Assembly (NCBI RefSeq): GCF_030846195.1
Contig: NZ_JAVCWH010000003.1
Coordinates: 400,001-464,000, forward strand
Length of the DNA stretch: 64,000 nt
Origin: Paracoccus yibinensis
GTDB taxonomy: Bacteria > Pseudomonadota > Alphaproteobacteria > Rhodobacterales > Rhodobacteraceae
Reading direction: 5' to 3'
Part shown: piece after piece, positions 15,399 to 25,049 of the stretch
How positions within the stretch are numbered: the stretch's first letter is position 1
Layout: every line of letters begins with the position of its first letter
Made by a program: the position numbers and the translations under genes
Notes under the pieces: model-generated
Seen by the model: the letters and a program-made list of their open reading frames with translations, nothing else
Databases searched by the model: none
What the model was told of the DNA's origin: nothing

Positions 15399-16445
15399 AT
15401 GGCCAGGAAGCCTGCCCCCGCAGCCGAGACACGCGCCGACACGCTGTCCAATGTGTCTCGCGACGAGCTGCTGCAATATTACCGCGACATGCTGCTGATC
15501 CGCCGTTTCGAAGAAAAGGCCGGCCAGCTTTACGGCATGGGCCTGATCGGCGGCTTCTGCCACCTGTATATCGGCCAGGAAGCGGTCGTGGTGGGCCTCG
15601 AAGCGGCCACCAAGGAAGGCGACAAGCGCATCACCAGCTATCGCGACCACGGCCATATGCTGGCCTGCGGCATGTCCGCGCGCGGGGTGATGGCCGAACT
15701 GACCGGGCGCGAGGGGGGATACTCCAAGGGCAAGGGCGGCTCGATGCATATGTTCAGCCGCGAAAAGCATTTCTATGGCGGGCACGGCATCGTCGCCGCG
15801 CAGGTGCCGCTGGGCGCGGGCCTGGCCTTTGCCGACAAGTACCTGGGCAATGACAACGTGACCTTTGCCTATTTCGGCGACGGCGCGGCCAACCAGGGCC
15901 AGGTCTACGAGACCTACAACATGGCCGTGCTGTGGGATCTGCCGGTGATCTTCGTCATCGAGAACAACCAGTATGCCATGGGCACCTCGATGAAGCGGTC
16001 TACGCGGTCGACCACGCTGTTCGGCCGGGGCGAAGCTTTTGGCATCCCCGGCGAACAGGTGGACGGAATGGACGTGCTGGCGGTGAAGGCCGCGGGCGAA
16101 AAGGCGGTCGCGCACTGCCGCGCGGGCAAGGGTCCGTATATCCTTGAGGTGATGACCTATCGCTATCGCGGCCATTCCATGTCCGACCCGGCGAAATACC
16201 GCACGCGCGAGGAGGTGCAGAAGATGCGCGATGAACGCGACGCCATCGAGCATGTGCGCGAACTGCTGCTGCAGGGCAAGCACGCGTCCGAGGATGACCT
16301 GAAGGCCATCGACAAGGACATCAAGGACATCGTGAACGACTCGGCCGAGTTCGCCAAGGAAAGCCCCGAACCGGCCCTGGAAGAACTGTGGACCGACATT
16401 TACGCCGAAGACCTGCCCCAGGGCAGCGCCGAAGAAGTCGCCTGA
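15399..16445 (+). CDS. pdhA: Pyruvate dehydrogenase E1 component subunit alpha
   Basis: E1-alpha (348 residues) binds thiamine diphosphate and, with E1-beta, decarboxylates pyruvate and acetylates the lipoyl group. The ThDP motif starts at GDG (about 160-162) and ends at NN (189-190). The phosphorylation-loop region reads YRYRGHSMSDPAKYR. The start ATG at 15399 has a strong AGGAGGA site eight bases upstream; the longer upstream frame has none. It begins a pdhA-pdhB-pdhC operon, 15 bases ahead of pdhB. Confidence 0.96.
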   Translation: MARKPAPAAETRADTLSNVSRDELLQYYRDMLLIRRFEEKAGQLYGMGLIGGFCHLYIGQEAVVVGLEAATKEGDKRITSYRDHGHMLACGMSARGVMAELTGREGGYSKGKGGSMHMFSREKHFYGGHGIVAAQVPLGAGLAFADKYLGNDNVTFAYFGDGAANQGQVYETYNMAVLWDLPVIFVIENNQYAMGTSMKRSTRSTTLFGRGEAFGIPGEQVDGMDVLAVKAAGEKAVAHCRAGKGPYILEVMTYRYRGHSMSDPAKYRTREEVQKMRDERDAIEHVRELLLQGKHASEDDLKAIDKDIKDIVNDSAEFAKESPEPALEELWTDIYAEDLPQGSAEEVA

Positions 16446-16460
16446 GGGAGGGCTGAGTAT

Positions 16461-17828
16461 ATGGCAACCGAAATCCTGATGCCCGCCCTGTCCCCGACCA
16501 TGGAGGAAGGCACGCTGGCGAAATGGCTGAAGAAGGAAGGCGACGCGGTGAAATCCGGCGACATCATCGCCGAGATCGAAACCGACAAGGCCACTATGGA
16601 ATTCGAAGCGGTCGATGAAGGCATCCTGGGCAAGATCCTCGTGTCCGAAGGCTCGCAAGGCGTGAAGGTGAACACCCCCATCGCCGTCCTGGTCGAGGAA
16701 GGCGAATCCGCTGATGACGTGAAGGCCGAGGCTCCTGCCCAGGCCGCCCCTGCCGAAGCGAAGGCGGAGGCCCCCGCCGCATCCGCCGTCGAGCAGGTCA
16801 AAACGCCCGAGCCCGACCGCAGCCCCGACTGGCCCGAGGGCACGAAGATGAAGACCATGACCGTGCGGGAAGCCCTGCGCGAGGCCATGGCCGAGGAAAT
16901 GGAACGCGACGAGACCGTCTTCCTGATGGGCGAGGAAGTGGGCGAATACCAGGGCGCCTACAAGATCAGCCAGGGCCTGCTGGACAAGTTCGGCCCGCGC
17001 CGCGTGGTCGATACCCCCATCAGCGAGATCGGCTTCGCGGGCATCGGCACCGGCGCCGCGCTGGCGGGCCTGCGTCCCATCGTCGAGTTCATGACTTTCA
17101 ACTTCGCCATGCAGGCGATGGACCACATCATCAACTCGGCCGCCAAGACGCTCTACATGTCTGGCGGGCAGATGGGCTGCCCCATCGTCTTCCGCGGCCC
17201 GAATGGCGCCGCCGCCCGCGTGGCGGCCCAGCACAGCCAGGACTATGCGGCCTGGTATGCCTCGGTCCCCGGGCTGAAGGTGGTGATGCCCTATTCGGCA
17301 GCTGACGCGAAGGGCCTGATGAAACAAGCGATCCGCGACCCGAACCCGGTCATCTTCTTGGAAAACGAAATCCTCTACGGCCGCAGCTTCGAGGTGCCGG
17401 ACCTTGAGGACTTCACCATCCCCTTCGGCAAGGCCCGCATCGCGCGGTCCGGCAAGGACGTGACCATCATCAGCTTCGGCATCGGCATGGCCCATTCGCT
17501 GGAAGCCGCCGACAAGCTGGCGCAGGAAGGGATCGAGGCCGAGGTGATCGACCTGCGCACCCTGCGCCCGATCGACTATGCCACGATCATCGACTCGGTG
17601 AAGAAGACCAACCGCGTCGTCACGGTCGAGGAAGGCTTCCCCGTGGGCTCCATCGGCAACCACCTGTCGGCCTACATCATGGAAAACGCCTTCGATTACC
17701 TGGACGCGCCCGTGATCAACTGCACCGGCAAGGACGTGCCCATGCCCTATGCCGCCAATCTGGAAAAACACGCGCTGATCACGCCGTCCGAGGTCGTGGA
17801 CGCCGTGAAAAAAGTCACTTACCGCTGA
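16461..17828 (+). CDS. pdhB: Pyruvate dehydrogenase E1 component subunit beta with N-terminal lipoyl domain
   Basis: E1-beta of 455 residues, about 120 longer than a plain E1-beta because it carries its own lipoyl domain (about 1-80, lipoyl lysine K43 in ETDKATMEF). An Ala/Pro/Glu-rich linker (about 85-130) follows, then the transketolase-like catalytic region starting near [10 protein letters not shown]. Lipoylated E1-beta is a known alphaproteobacterial arrangement. The lipoyl domain is nearly identical to that of PdhC downstream. The spacing to pdhC is 13 bases. Confidence 0.96.
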   Translation: MATEILMPALSPTMEEGTLAKWLKKEGDAVKSGDIIAEIETDKATMEFEAVDEGILGKILVSEGSQGVKVNTPIAVLVEEGESADDVKAEAPAQAAPAEAKAEAPAASAVEQVKTPEPDRSPDWPEGTKMKTMTVREALREAMAEEMERDETVFLMGEEVGEYQGAYKISQGLLDKFGPRRVVDTPISEIGFAGIGTGAALAGLRPIVEFMTFNFAMQAMDHIINSAAKTLYMSGGQMGCPIVFRGPNGAAARVAAQHSQDYAAWYASVPGLKVVMPYSAADAKGLMKQAIRDPNPVIFLENEILYGRSFEVPDLEDFTIPFGKARIARSGKDVTIISFGIGMAHSLEAADKLAQEGIEAEVIDLRTLRPIDYATIIDSVKKTNRVVTVEEGFPVGSIGNHLSAYIMENAFDYLDAPVINCTGKDVPMPYAANLEKHALITPSEVVDAVKKVTYR

Positions 17829-17841
17829 GGGGGAACGCGTC

Positions 17842-19179
17842 ATGCCGACAGAAATCCTGATGCCCGCGCTCTCCCCCACCATGGAGGAAGGGACGCTGGC
17901 CAAATGGCTGGTCAAGGAAGGCGACGAGGTAAAATCCGGCGACATCATCGCCGAAATCGAAACCGACAAGGCCACGATGGAATTCGAGGCCGTCGATGAA
18001 GGCACCATCGGCAAGCTGCTGATCGCCGAAGGCGCGCAGGGCGTGAAGGTCAACACCCCCATTGCCGTGTTGCTGGAGGAGGGCGAGGATGCGTCCGCCG
18101 CAACCAGCCCGGCACCCGCAAAGGCAGCCCCTGCCGCCGAGGAAAAGGCCGCAGCCCAAAAAGGCTATGGCGGCCCCAATGACGCGCCGGTTGCGGGCGA
18201 CATGCCCCTCGCCCAGCCCTCGCCCCCGAAGGCCCAAGGCGGCAGCCGCGTATTCGCCTCGCCCCTCGCCCGCCGCATCGCGGCCGAAAAGGGCATCGAC
18301 CTGTCAGGCATCACCGGCACCGGCCCCCGTGGCCGGATCGTCAAGGCCGATGTCGAGGGCGCGAAACCCGGCGCGGCCAAGCCTGCCGCGGCACCCGCCG
18401 CCGCACCGGCAACCGCCGCCCCAGCTCCGGCCGCCGCCCAGGCAGCGAAGGGCCCGTCGGCCGACGCAATCCTCAAGATGTATGCGGACCGCGAAACGAC
18501 CGAGGTTCCGCTGGATGGGATGCGCCGCACCATCGCCGCCCGCCTGTCCGAGGCCAAGCAGACCATCCCGCATTTCTACCTCCGCCGCTCGGCCAAGCTG
18601 GACGCGCTGATGGAATTCCGCGCCATGCTGAACAAGCAGCTTGAATCGCGGGGCGTGAAGCTGTCGGTCAACGACTTCATCATCAAGGCCTGCGCCCTGG
18701 CCCTGCAACAGGTGCCCGACGCCAATGCCGTATGGGCAGGCGACCGGATCCTGAAGCTGAAGCCGTCCGACGTGGCCGTGGCCGTCGCCATCGAGGGCGG
18801 GCTGTTCACCCCGGTCCTGAAGGACGCGCAGCAGAAGACGCTCTCGGCCCTGTCGGCCGAGATGAAGGATTTGGCCAGCCGCGCCAAGACGAAAAAGCTG
18901 GCCCCTCACGAATACCAGGGCGGCAGCTTCGCGATCTCGAACCTCGGCATGTTCGGGATCGAGAACTTCGACGCGGTCATCAACCCCCCGCATGGGGCGA
19001 TCCTGGCCGTCGGCGCAGGCATCCAGACTCCCGTGGTGGAAAACGGCGAGGTGGTGATCCGCAACGTCATGTCCATGACCCTGTCGGTCGACCACCGCGT
19101 CATCGACGGCGCGCTTGGCGCCCAACTGCTGGAGGCCATCATCGGCCATCTGGAAAACCCGATGGGGATGCTGGCCTAA
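17842..19179 (+). CDS. pdhC: Dihydrolipoamide acetyltransferase (PDH E2)
   Basis: E2 (445 residues) transfers acetyl groups from lipoyl lysine to CoA and forms the core of the PDH complex. It has one lipoyl domain (K43 in ETDKATMEF), a linker, the E1/E3-binding domain (about 135-170, [30 protein letters not shown]), an Ala/Pro-rich linker, and the catalytic domain. The last ends in SVDHRVIDG with catalytic His418 and Asp422. The E3 gene is not in the window; a terminator follows the stop. Confidence 0.96.
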   Translation: MPTEILMPALSPTMEEGTLAKWLVKEGDEVKSGDIIAEIETDKATMEFEAVDEGTIGKLLIAEGAQGVKVNTPIAVLLEEGEDASAATSPAPAKAAPAAEEKAAAQKGYGGPNDAPVAGDMPLAQPSPPKAQGGSRVFASPLARRIAAEKGIDLSGITGTGPRGRIVKADVEGAKPGAAKPAAAPAAAPATAAPAPAAAQAAKGPSADAILKMYADRETTEVPLDGMRRTIAARLSEAKQTIPHFYLRRSAKLDALMEFRAMLNKQLESRGVKLSVNDFIIKACALALQQVPDANAVWAGDRILKLKPSDVAVAVAIEGGLFTPVLKDAQQKTLSALSAEMKDLASRAKTKKLAPHEYQGGSFAISNLGMFGIENFDAVINPPHGAILAVGAGIQTPVVENGEVVIRNVMSMTLSVDHRVIDGALGAQLLEAIIGHLENPMGMLA

Positions 19180-19200
19180 GACGATTTCAGAGAAACGAAA

Positions 19201-19230
19201 GGGGCGCCTCAAGAGCGCCCCATCTTTCTT
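19201..19230 (+). terminator. Intrinsic terminator after pdhC
   Basis: GGGGCGC (19201-19207) pairs with GCGCCCC (19215-19221) and is followed by ATCTTTCTT. It ends the pdh operon 22 bases after the pdhC stop. Confidence 0.75.
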
Positions 19231-19252
19231 CTGTGCATAAATATCCTCGGGG
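19223..19252 (-). repeat. Copy 3 of the dispersed intergenic repeat (reverse orientation)
   Basis: The reverse complement reads CCCCCCGAGGATATTTATGC followed by ACAGAAGAAAG. It lies between convergent pdhC and the PfpI gene and overlaps the tail of the pdhC terminator. Confidence 0.7.
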
Positions 19253-19293
19253 GGTCCGGGGGGCGAAGCGCCCCCGGCCACCGCGGGACGCAA

Positions 19294-19812
19294 TCAACGC
19301 AGCGCGTCCTCGATTGCGCCGACGAAGGCGTCCAGGTCATCCGGCTTGCGGCTGGTAATGATGCCGCCGTCCACAACCACCTTCTCGTCCACCACATCCG
19401 CGCCTGCGTTCTTCATGTCGGTGCGAATCGATTCGTAGCTGGTCAGGCGCTTGCCCTTGGCCAGCCCCGCCTCGGCCAGCAGCCAGGGGGCGTGGCAGAT
19501 CGCGGCGACCGGCTTGTCGGCATCGGCAAAGCTGCGGATCAGGGCGATGGCCGCCTGGTTCGTGCGCAGGTTGTCCGGGTTTATGACGCCGCCCGGCAGG
19601 ACCAGGATGTCGTAATCCCCCGCGCCGACCTCCGCGATCGCCTTGTTGGCAGTCACCGACTTGCCCCAGTCGTCCTTGTCCCAGGCCTTGATATCGCCTG
19701 TCCTGGGGGCGGCGATGTCCACCTGATGGCCCGCGTCCTTCAGCTTTTCCAGCGGCACGAACAGTTCGGACTGTTCGAACCCGTCCGATGCCATGATCAG
19801 AATCTTTGCCAT
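19294..19812 (-). CDS. DJ-1/PfpI family protein (YhbO-like)
   Basis: A 172-residue class I glutamine amidotransferase-like protein. The nucleophile elbow AICHAPW (about 105-111) holds the catalytic cysteine, and the conserved acidic residue is in GFEQSELFVPL near the N-terminus. Members of this subgroup have been described as stress proteins with deglycase or protease activity; the true substrate is disputed. It stands alone between convergent pdhC and the RND pump genes. Confidence 0.88.
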   Translation of the reverse strand: MAKILIMASDGFEQSELFVPLEKLKDAGHQVDIAAPRTGDIKAWDKDDWGKSVTANKAIAEVGAGDYDILVLPGGVINPDNLRTNQAAIALIRSFADADKPVAAICHAPWLLAEAGLAKGKRLTSYESIRTDMKNAGADVVDEKVVVDGGIITSRKPDDLDAFVGAIEDALR

Positions 19813-19869
19813 GAATGGCCTCCTTTCGTGTCAGCCCACCCAATGCGGTGCGTCTGGCGAAGTTCCGAC

Positions 19870-22800
19870 CTATTCCGCCGGCTGACGGGGCCGGTTGACG
19901 CCGACGCGGCGGGCGATCCAGCCGGTCAGCCGCCCCTGCCCGCCATGGATCAGGGAAAACAGCGCCGGCACGAACAGCAAGGACAGCACGGTGGACAGCA
20001 GCAGCCCGCCGATCACCGCGATGGCCATGGGCGCGCGGAATTCGCCCCCCTCGCCCGTCGCCAAGGCGGACGGGATCATCCCCGCGCTCATGGCGATGGT
20101 GGTCATGACGATGGGACGCGCGCGCTTGTGGACCGCGTCCAGGATCGCGTCCTTCTTGGCCACCCCGCGTTCGATGGCCGTCAGCGCGAACTCGACCAGC
20201 ATGATCGAGTTCTTGGTGACGATCCCCATCAGCATCAGGAATCCGATCACCACCGCCATGCTGATCGAATGGCCCGTGACGAACAGTGCCAGGATCGCGC
20301 CGCCGATCGCCAGGGGCAGCGACAGCAGGATCGACACCGGCGTGATGAAGTTGTGGAACAGCAGCACCAGCACGACATAGACCAGCAACACCCCCGCCCC
20401 CATTGCCGTGCCGAAGGCGCCGAAGACCTCGCCCATGATCTCGGCATCGCCAGAGGGCTGGATGCGGGTGCCGGGGGGCAGTTCGATCTGGGCCTGCAAC
20501 TCTGCAACCTGCGCGCTGACGGGGCCAAGCAGTTCCCCGTCGGCCAGGTTCGCGCTGACCGTGGTCTGGAACTGGCGGTCATAACGGCCGATCTCGGTCG
20601 CGCCCGCCGACAGGGTGACATCGGCCACGGCCCCCAGCGGCACCTGCCCGGCTTGGGAATTGACCCGCAAGTTCTGCACCGTCACCAGGTCGGCACGGGC
20701 ATCCGCGTTCAGGCGCACGACGATGGGGATCTGTTCGTCGCCCGCGTTGAACTTGGCCAGGTTCGATTCCATATCGCCCAGCGTCGCCACGCGCAGCGTC
20801 GTCGCCATCTCGCTGGCCGAGACGCCCAGCTGCGCCGCCACATCCGCGCGGGGCGTGATCTGGATCTCGGGCCGTTGCAGGCGGGCCGTGGTCGTCACGT
20901 TCTCAAGCGAGGGAAGCTGCGACATCGCGGTCGCCAGCCGTTCGGCGGCCAGGGCCGCGCCCTCCTCGGTTGCGCCCAGGACATTGATGGTCAGGTCGTT
21001 CTGGCCGTTCTCGTTCTGGAAGTTGATGCGCATGTCGGGCGTGTCGGACAGGCGTTGCTTCAACTCCTCCTCCAGCACGAATTGCGACCGCTCGCGCGTT
21101 TCCTTCTTGCCATAGTTGATCATCACCCGCGCCTCGGTCACGTCGGACCCGTCGCTGTAGACGAAGACCGACTGCACCTCGGGCACGTCGTCGATCTGCG
21201 CGGACAGGCGGCGGGCGGCGTCCTCGGTTCTGTCGATGGTGGCGCCGGGGGGCAGTTCGACCTGGATCTGACTGCGGCCGATGTCGGATGCGGGGATGAA
21301 CTCGGTTGGGAGCAGCGTCGCGGAATAGATCGACCCCGCGAAGATCCCCACGCCGGTCAGCAGCGTCAGACCACGGTGGCGCATGGTCCAGCCGACGATG
21401 CGCATCAGGGCGCGCATGATGAAGCCGTCGCGTCCCTCGGTGCCGTGGACGGTGCCGCGCATCAGATAAGCCGCCATCATCGGCGTGATGATCCGCGCGA
21501 CCAGCAGCGAAAACAGGACCGAGACCGCGACCGTCAGCCCGAACTGCTTGAAATACTGCCCCGGTATCCCGCCCATGAAGCTGACCGGCGCAAAGACCGC
21601 GACGATGGAAAAGCTGATCGCGATCACCGTCAGGCCGATCTCGTTCGCCGCTTCCTCGCTGGCCTCATAAGGCGGCACGCCCATGCCGATATGGCGGACG
21701 ATGTTCTCGATTTCCACGATGGCGTCATCGACAAGGATGCCGGTCACCAGCGTAATCCCCAGCAGGCTGATCCCGTTCAGCGTGAAGCCCAGCCAGTGCA
21801 TCACGAAGAAGGTCGGGATGATCGACAGGGGCAGCGCCACGGCCGCGACCAGCGTCGCACGCCAGTTGCGCAGGAACAGGAAGACCACCACCACCGCAAG
21901 CGCCGCGCCCTCGTACAGCGTGTGCATCGCGCTTTTGTAGCTGGCCTCGGTATAGGTGGTGGCGTCGTCGATCAGGCTGATGCGGACGTTGGGATAACGC
22001 TCGGCGATCTGCGCCAGCCGTTCCTTGGCCGCGTTCCCCGCCCCCAGATCCGAGGCGCCGGTGGTGCGATAGATTCCGAAGGCCACGACCGGCTGGCCGT
22101 CCAGCAGCGCGAAGCTGCGTTCCTCGGCCGGGCCGTCGATCACCTGGCCCAACTGGTCCAGCCGGATCGTGCGCCCGTCCGCGATGCTGATCGGCGCACC
22201 GGCAAGCTGTTCGACACTGTCCGCCGCACCCAGCGTGCGGATCGAATATTCGCGCCCCGCCAGGTCGCCGCGCCCGCCGCCCAGGTCGATGTTGCGGGCG
22301 CGAAGCTGGTTCGACACGTCGGCCGCCGTCAGCCCATGCGCCAGCAGGCGGTCGGGGTCCAGTTCCACCTTGATCTCGCGCGCAGCGCCGCCGATGCGGC
22401 TGGTCTTGCCGACGCCGTCCACGGTGGACAGCTCGCGCCCGATCACGTCGTCCACGAACTTCGACAGGGACTCGAGCGACTGGGTCGGATCGCTGACCGC
22501 ATAGGTCAAGATCGGCATCCCCGTGACGTCCAGCCGCTGCACCAGCGGTTCGTTGATGCTTTCGGGCAATTGCTGGCGGACGTTGGACACGGCGTCCTTG
22601 ATGTCGTTGACGGCCCGGTCGCTGTTCGTTTCCAGCTCGAACTCGACCACGATCACGGCGGCGCTGTCCGTCGCGGTCGAGGTGATGTGGCGCACGCCGG
22701 TCACGGATGCGATGCTGTCCTCGACCGGCTGGATCACCTGGCTGGTCAGTTCGGACGGCGCGGCGCCCGGCTGGTTGATCGTGACCTGCACCAACGGCAG

Positions 22801-22923
22801 GTCAATGTTGGGCATCGCCGTGACCGGCAGGCGGTTGAAGCTGTAAAGCCCGACGATCAGCAGGACCAGGAAGATCGCGACGGGCGGGACCGGGTGGCGG
22901 ATCGACAGGGTGGCAAAGTTCAT
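19870..22923 (-). CDS. RND-family efflux transporter permease
   Basis: A 1017-residue inner-membrane proton antiporter of the AcrB/hydrophobe-amphiphile type. It has the expected twelve membrane segments, two large periplasmic loops and the TM4 motif GILVDDAIVEIENI with the proton-relay aspartates. The start at 22923 (MNFATLSIRHPV) overlaps the adaptor stop by four bases, so the two are co-translated. No outer-membrane channel gene follows, so it probably uses a TolC-like protein encoded elsewhere. The substrate cannot be predicted. Confidence 0.94.
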   Translation of the reverse strand: MNFATLSIRHPVPPVAIFLVLLIVGLYSFNRLPVTAMPNIDLPLVQVTINQPGAAPSELTSQVIQPVEDSIASVTGVRHITSTATDSAAVIVVEFELETNSDRAVNDIKDAVSNVRQQLPESINEPLVQRLDVTGMPILTYAVSDPTQSLESLSKFVDDVIGRELSTVDGVGKTSRIGGAAREIKVELDPDRLLAHGLTAADVSNQLRARNIDLGGGRGDLAGREYSIRTLGAADSVEQLAGAPISIADGRTIRLDQLGQVIDGPAEERSFALLDGQPVVAFGIYRTTGASDLGAGNAAKERLAQIAERYPNVRISLIDDATTYTEASYKSAMHTLYEGAALAVVVVFLFLRNWRATLVAAVALPLSIIPTFFVMHWLGFTLNGISLLGITLVTGILVDDAIVEIENIVRHIGMGVPPYEASEEAANEIGLTVIAISFSIVAVFAPVSFMGGIPGQYFKQFGLTVAVSVLFSLLVARIITPMMAAYLMRGTVHGTEGRDGFIMRALMRIVGWTMRHRGLTLLTGVGIFAGSIYSATLLPTEFIPASDIGRSQIQVELPPGATIDRTEDAARRLSAQIDDVPEVQSVFVYSDGSDVTEARVMINYGKKETRERSQFVLEEELKQRLSDTPDMRINFQNENGQNDLTINVLGATEEGAALAAERLATAMSQLPSLENVTTTARLQRPEIQITPRADVAAQLGVSASEMATTLRVATLGDMESNLAKFNAGDEQIPIVVRLNADARADLVTVQNLRVNSQAGQVPLGAVADVTLSAGATEIGRYDRQFQTTVSANLADGELLGPVSAQVAELQAQIELPPGTRIQPSGDAEIMGEVFGAFGTAMGAGVLLVYVVLVLLFHNFITPVSILLSLPLAIGGAILALFVTGHSISMAVVIGFLMLMGIVTKNSIMLVEFALTAIERGVAKKDAILDAVHKRARPIVMTTIAMSAGMIPSALATGEGGEFRAPMAIAVIGGLLLSTVLSLLFVPALFSLIHGGQGRLTGWIARRVGVNRPRQPAE

Positions 22924-24104
22924 GGCCCGCCCCCATCGGCTGCGGCCGGGCGGACCTGGTCGCCGGTGCGGAAGAAGGCGCCGGACCGGGCGATCACCTG
23001 TTCGCCCAAGGCCAGACCTTCGATGATTTCGCGCCGCCCATCCCACAGCAGGCCCGCCCGGACAGGACGGGTTTCGACCTTGCCGTCCTTGACGACCTGC
23101 ACACGTTCGCCGCTGTCGTCCGCCAGAACCGCCGAGGCTGGAACCGTTACCGCCTGCCGGCGGTCGGTGATGACCCAGCCGCTGGCGAACTGGCCGATGC
23201 GGATGCCCGTGCCGTCGTCCAGCGCGATGCGCATGACCCCCAGCCGCGTCACCGGATCGACCGAGGCCGGGACCAGCCGCACCGTCCCCCCTACCGTCCC
23301 CGCGCCCGCGACGGTGATTTCGGCCGGATCGCCCACCTTCAGGCGGCCAAGCGCGGTTTCGATCACCTCCGCCGACATCTCGACCGCGCCGTCCGCCAGC
23401 AGGACGAACAGCGCATCCCCGCCCCCGCCTGCCAAGGCGCCCAGTTCAGCGTTGCGCGTGACCACCACCCCGGCGACGGGTGCGCTGATGGTGGCACGGT
23501 CAAGATTCAGTTCCGCAATCCGCCGCGAAGCCTCGGCCTGGGCCAGGGCGGCACGGGCGACGGCCAGCCCGTCGGCCGCCGACGCCGCTTGGGCGCGGGC
23601 ATTCGCCTCGGCGGCGATGGCGTCATCCAGGGCAGACTGGGATGCGGTGCCCCCCTGGCGCAGCTGGCGCACCCGTTCCAGGATCGACTGCGCCTGCGTC
23701 AGCAGGGCATCGGCGCTGTCGATGGTGCTTTGAGCCTGCCCCACGCTGGCCTCGGCCCGCAGATACTCCGCGCGCGCCTGCTCCAGCTGCGCCGACAGCG
23801 TGTCGGCGGACAGCCGGGCCAGAACCTGGCCCTTGGTCACGCTGTCGCCCGCCTCGACCAGGATTTCGGTGATTTCGGGGCCGGACACCTGGGGAAAGAC
23901 CTGGACCAGCTGGCGCGCGACGATGCTGCCCGATACCGGCACGCGGGCCTGGACCTCGGCGCGAGAGGCAGCTTCGACGGTGACGGCAGGCGCCACGCGC
24001 TTCGGTGCCTCGGATGCGGTCGCGGCCTCGTTGGCCGATGCGGACAGCGGCAGGGCGAATGCGACAAGAAGGGCGAAAAGAACGCGCATGAGACAGACTG
24101 CCAT
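22920..24104 (-). CDS. RND efflux periplasmic adaptor (membrane fusion protein)
   Basis: A 394-residue periplasmic adaptor linking the RND permease to an outer-membrane channel. A signal peptide (ALLVAFALPLSASANE) is followed by a lipoyl-like half (EILVEAGDSVTKGQVLARLS, about 80-99). A long Ala-rich alpha-hairpin (about 100-195), the second lipoyl half (ATISAPVAGVVVTRNAELG) and a beta-barrel complete it. An in-frame ATG at 24089 gives a shorter, cleaner signal peptide and may be the true start. It overlaps the permease gene by four bases. Confidence 0.92.
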   Translation of the reverse strand: MAVCLMRVLFALLVAFALPLSASANEAATASEAPKRVAPAVTVEAASRAEVQARVPVSGSIVARQLVQVFPQVSGPEITEILVEAGDSVTKGQVLARLSADTLSAQLEQARAEYLRAEASVGQAQSTIDSADALLTQAQSILERVRQLRQGGTASQSALDDAIAAEANARAQAASAADGLAVARAALAQAEASRRIAELNLDRATISAPVAGVVVTRNAELGALAGGGGDALFVLLADGAVEMSAEVIETALGRLKVGDPAEITVAGAGTVGGTVRLVPASVDPVTRLGVMRIALDDGTGIRIGQFASGWVITDRRQAVTVPASAVLADDSGERVQVVKDGKVETRPVRAGLLWDGRREIIEGLALGEQVIARSGAFFRTGDQVRPAAADGGGP

Positions 24105-24167
24105 GATGACTTGTCCGGCAAGATAGGTGTTGAAGGGGCCGGCAACAACGCGCCTGCGCGGCGCTGC

Positions 24168-24938
24168 CTAGAAGTTGACCGTGACGCCGGGCAGGTTCAG
24201 TTCCGCAAGCAGGTCGCGCAGTTCCTGCCGCGCGGCGATGTTGGACATCGACAACTGTTCGGTGCCGATATCCTTCAGGTCCAGCAACGTCAGCCCGCGC
24301 GGAAAAAGCTCGCGGAAGATGACGCGCTCGGAAAAGCCCGGCGCCACGCGAAACCCGATGCGCTTGGACAGCGCCTGCAATGCCCCGCCCACCTTGCGCT
24401 TGTTGTGCATCTGCTGCGTGCCCAGGCGGTTGCGCAGCACCAGCCAGTCGATCGGCCCCGCCCCCGCCTGCGCCCGCATCTGCCGCGCCGCCCAGACCAT
24501 TTCCGCATAGATAGAGGGGCCGAGGATCTTCCCCTCGGGCGACAGGCGGGCAAGCAGGTCGAAATCGACAAAGCTGTCATTCATCGGCGTGATCAGCGTG
24601 TCGGCAAGGGTATGGGCCATCTGGCTCAGCTTCGTGTGCGAGCCGGGACAGTCCAGCAGGATAAAGTCGCAGGTCTTTTCCAGTTCGGTCAGCGCGGGCG
24701 TCAGCGGGTCGCTGCCATCGCCCATGGTGCCGATCACGGGCATGGGCAGATCCAGCCCCTCGCGCTGCAGGAAATGGGCGCGGTTTTCCAGATAGCGGCC
24801 AAAGCTGCGCTGGCGCACATCCAGATCCAGCCCGCCGACACGGTGGCCCATGCGGACAAGCGCCGTCGCCACATGCATCGAGGTGGTGGACTTGCCCGAG
24901 CCACCCTTTTCGTTGCCCACAACGATGATATGCGCCAC
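24168..24938 (-). CDS. mipZ: Division-plane positioning ATPase MipZ
   Basis: A 256-residue ParA/MinD-superfamily ATPase. MipZ in alphaproteobacteria forms gradients from ParB at the poles and inhibits FtsZ, placing the septum at midcell. The start region HIIVVGNEKGGSGKSTTSMHVATAL with the deviant Walker A (KGGSGKS, 11-17) is characteristic. DLDVRQRSFGRYLENR and the long C-terminal region distinguish it from ParA. The start is a GTG at 24938 with AAGGGG seven bases upstream; an upstream ATG would add a poor extension. It lies upstream of the efflux genes on the same strand. Confidence 0.9.
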   Translation of the reverse strand: MAHIIVVGNEKGGSGKSTTSMHVATALVRMGHRVGGLDLDVRQRSFGRYLENRAHFLQREGLDLPMPVIGTMGDGSDPLTPALTELEKTCDFILLDCPGSHTKLSQMAHTLADTLITPMNDSFVDFDLLARLSPEGKILGPSIYAEMVWAARQMRAQAGAGPIDWLVLRNRLGTQQMHNKRKVGGALQALSKRIGFRVAPGFSERVIFRELFPRGLTLLDLKDIGTEQLSMSNIAARQELRDLLAELNLPGVTVNF

Positions 24939-25049
24939 GAAGCCGCCCCTTGCCGTCCCCTCATCCGGTGCGGACCCTAGCGGGGCCATGACATGAAAGA
25001 AAGCGGCGCCCCTGCAATCGTCGCGCGGGTGATGCGCCAAGGACGCGGG

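Noticed and set aside
15354..18062. A 902-codon open frame on the minus strand across pdhA and pdhB
   Set aside because: Antisense of the pdh genes, rich in His/Gly/Asp with no recognisable domain.
19492..23733. A 1413-codon open frame on the plus strand
   Set aside because: It is the exact antisense of the RND permease and adaptor genes; the His/Arg/Asp/Gln-rich product is the usual high-GC shadow, with no family signature.
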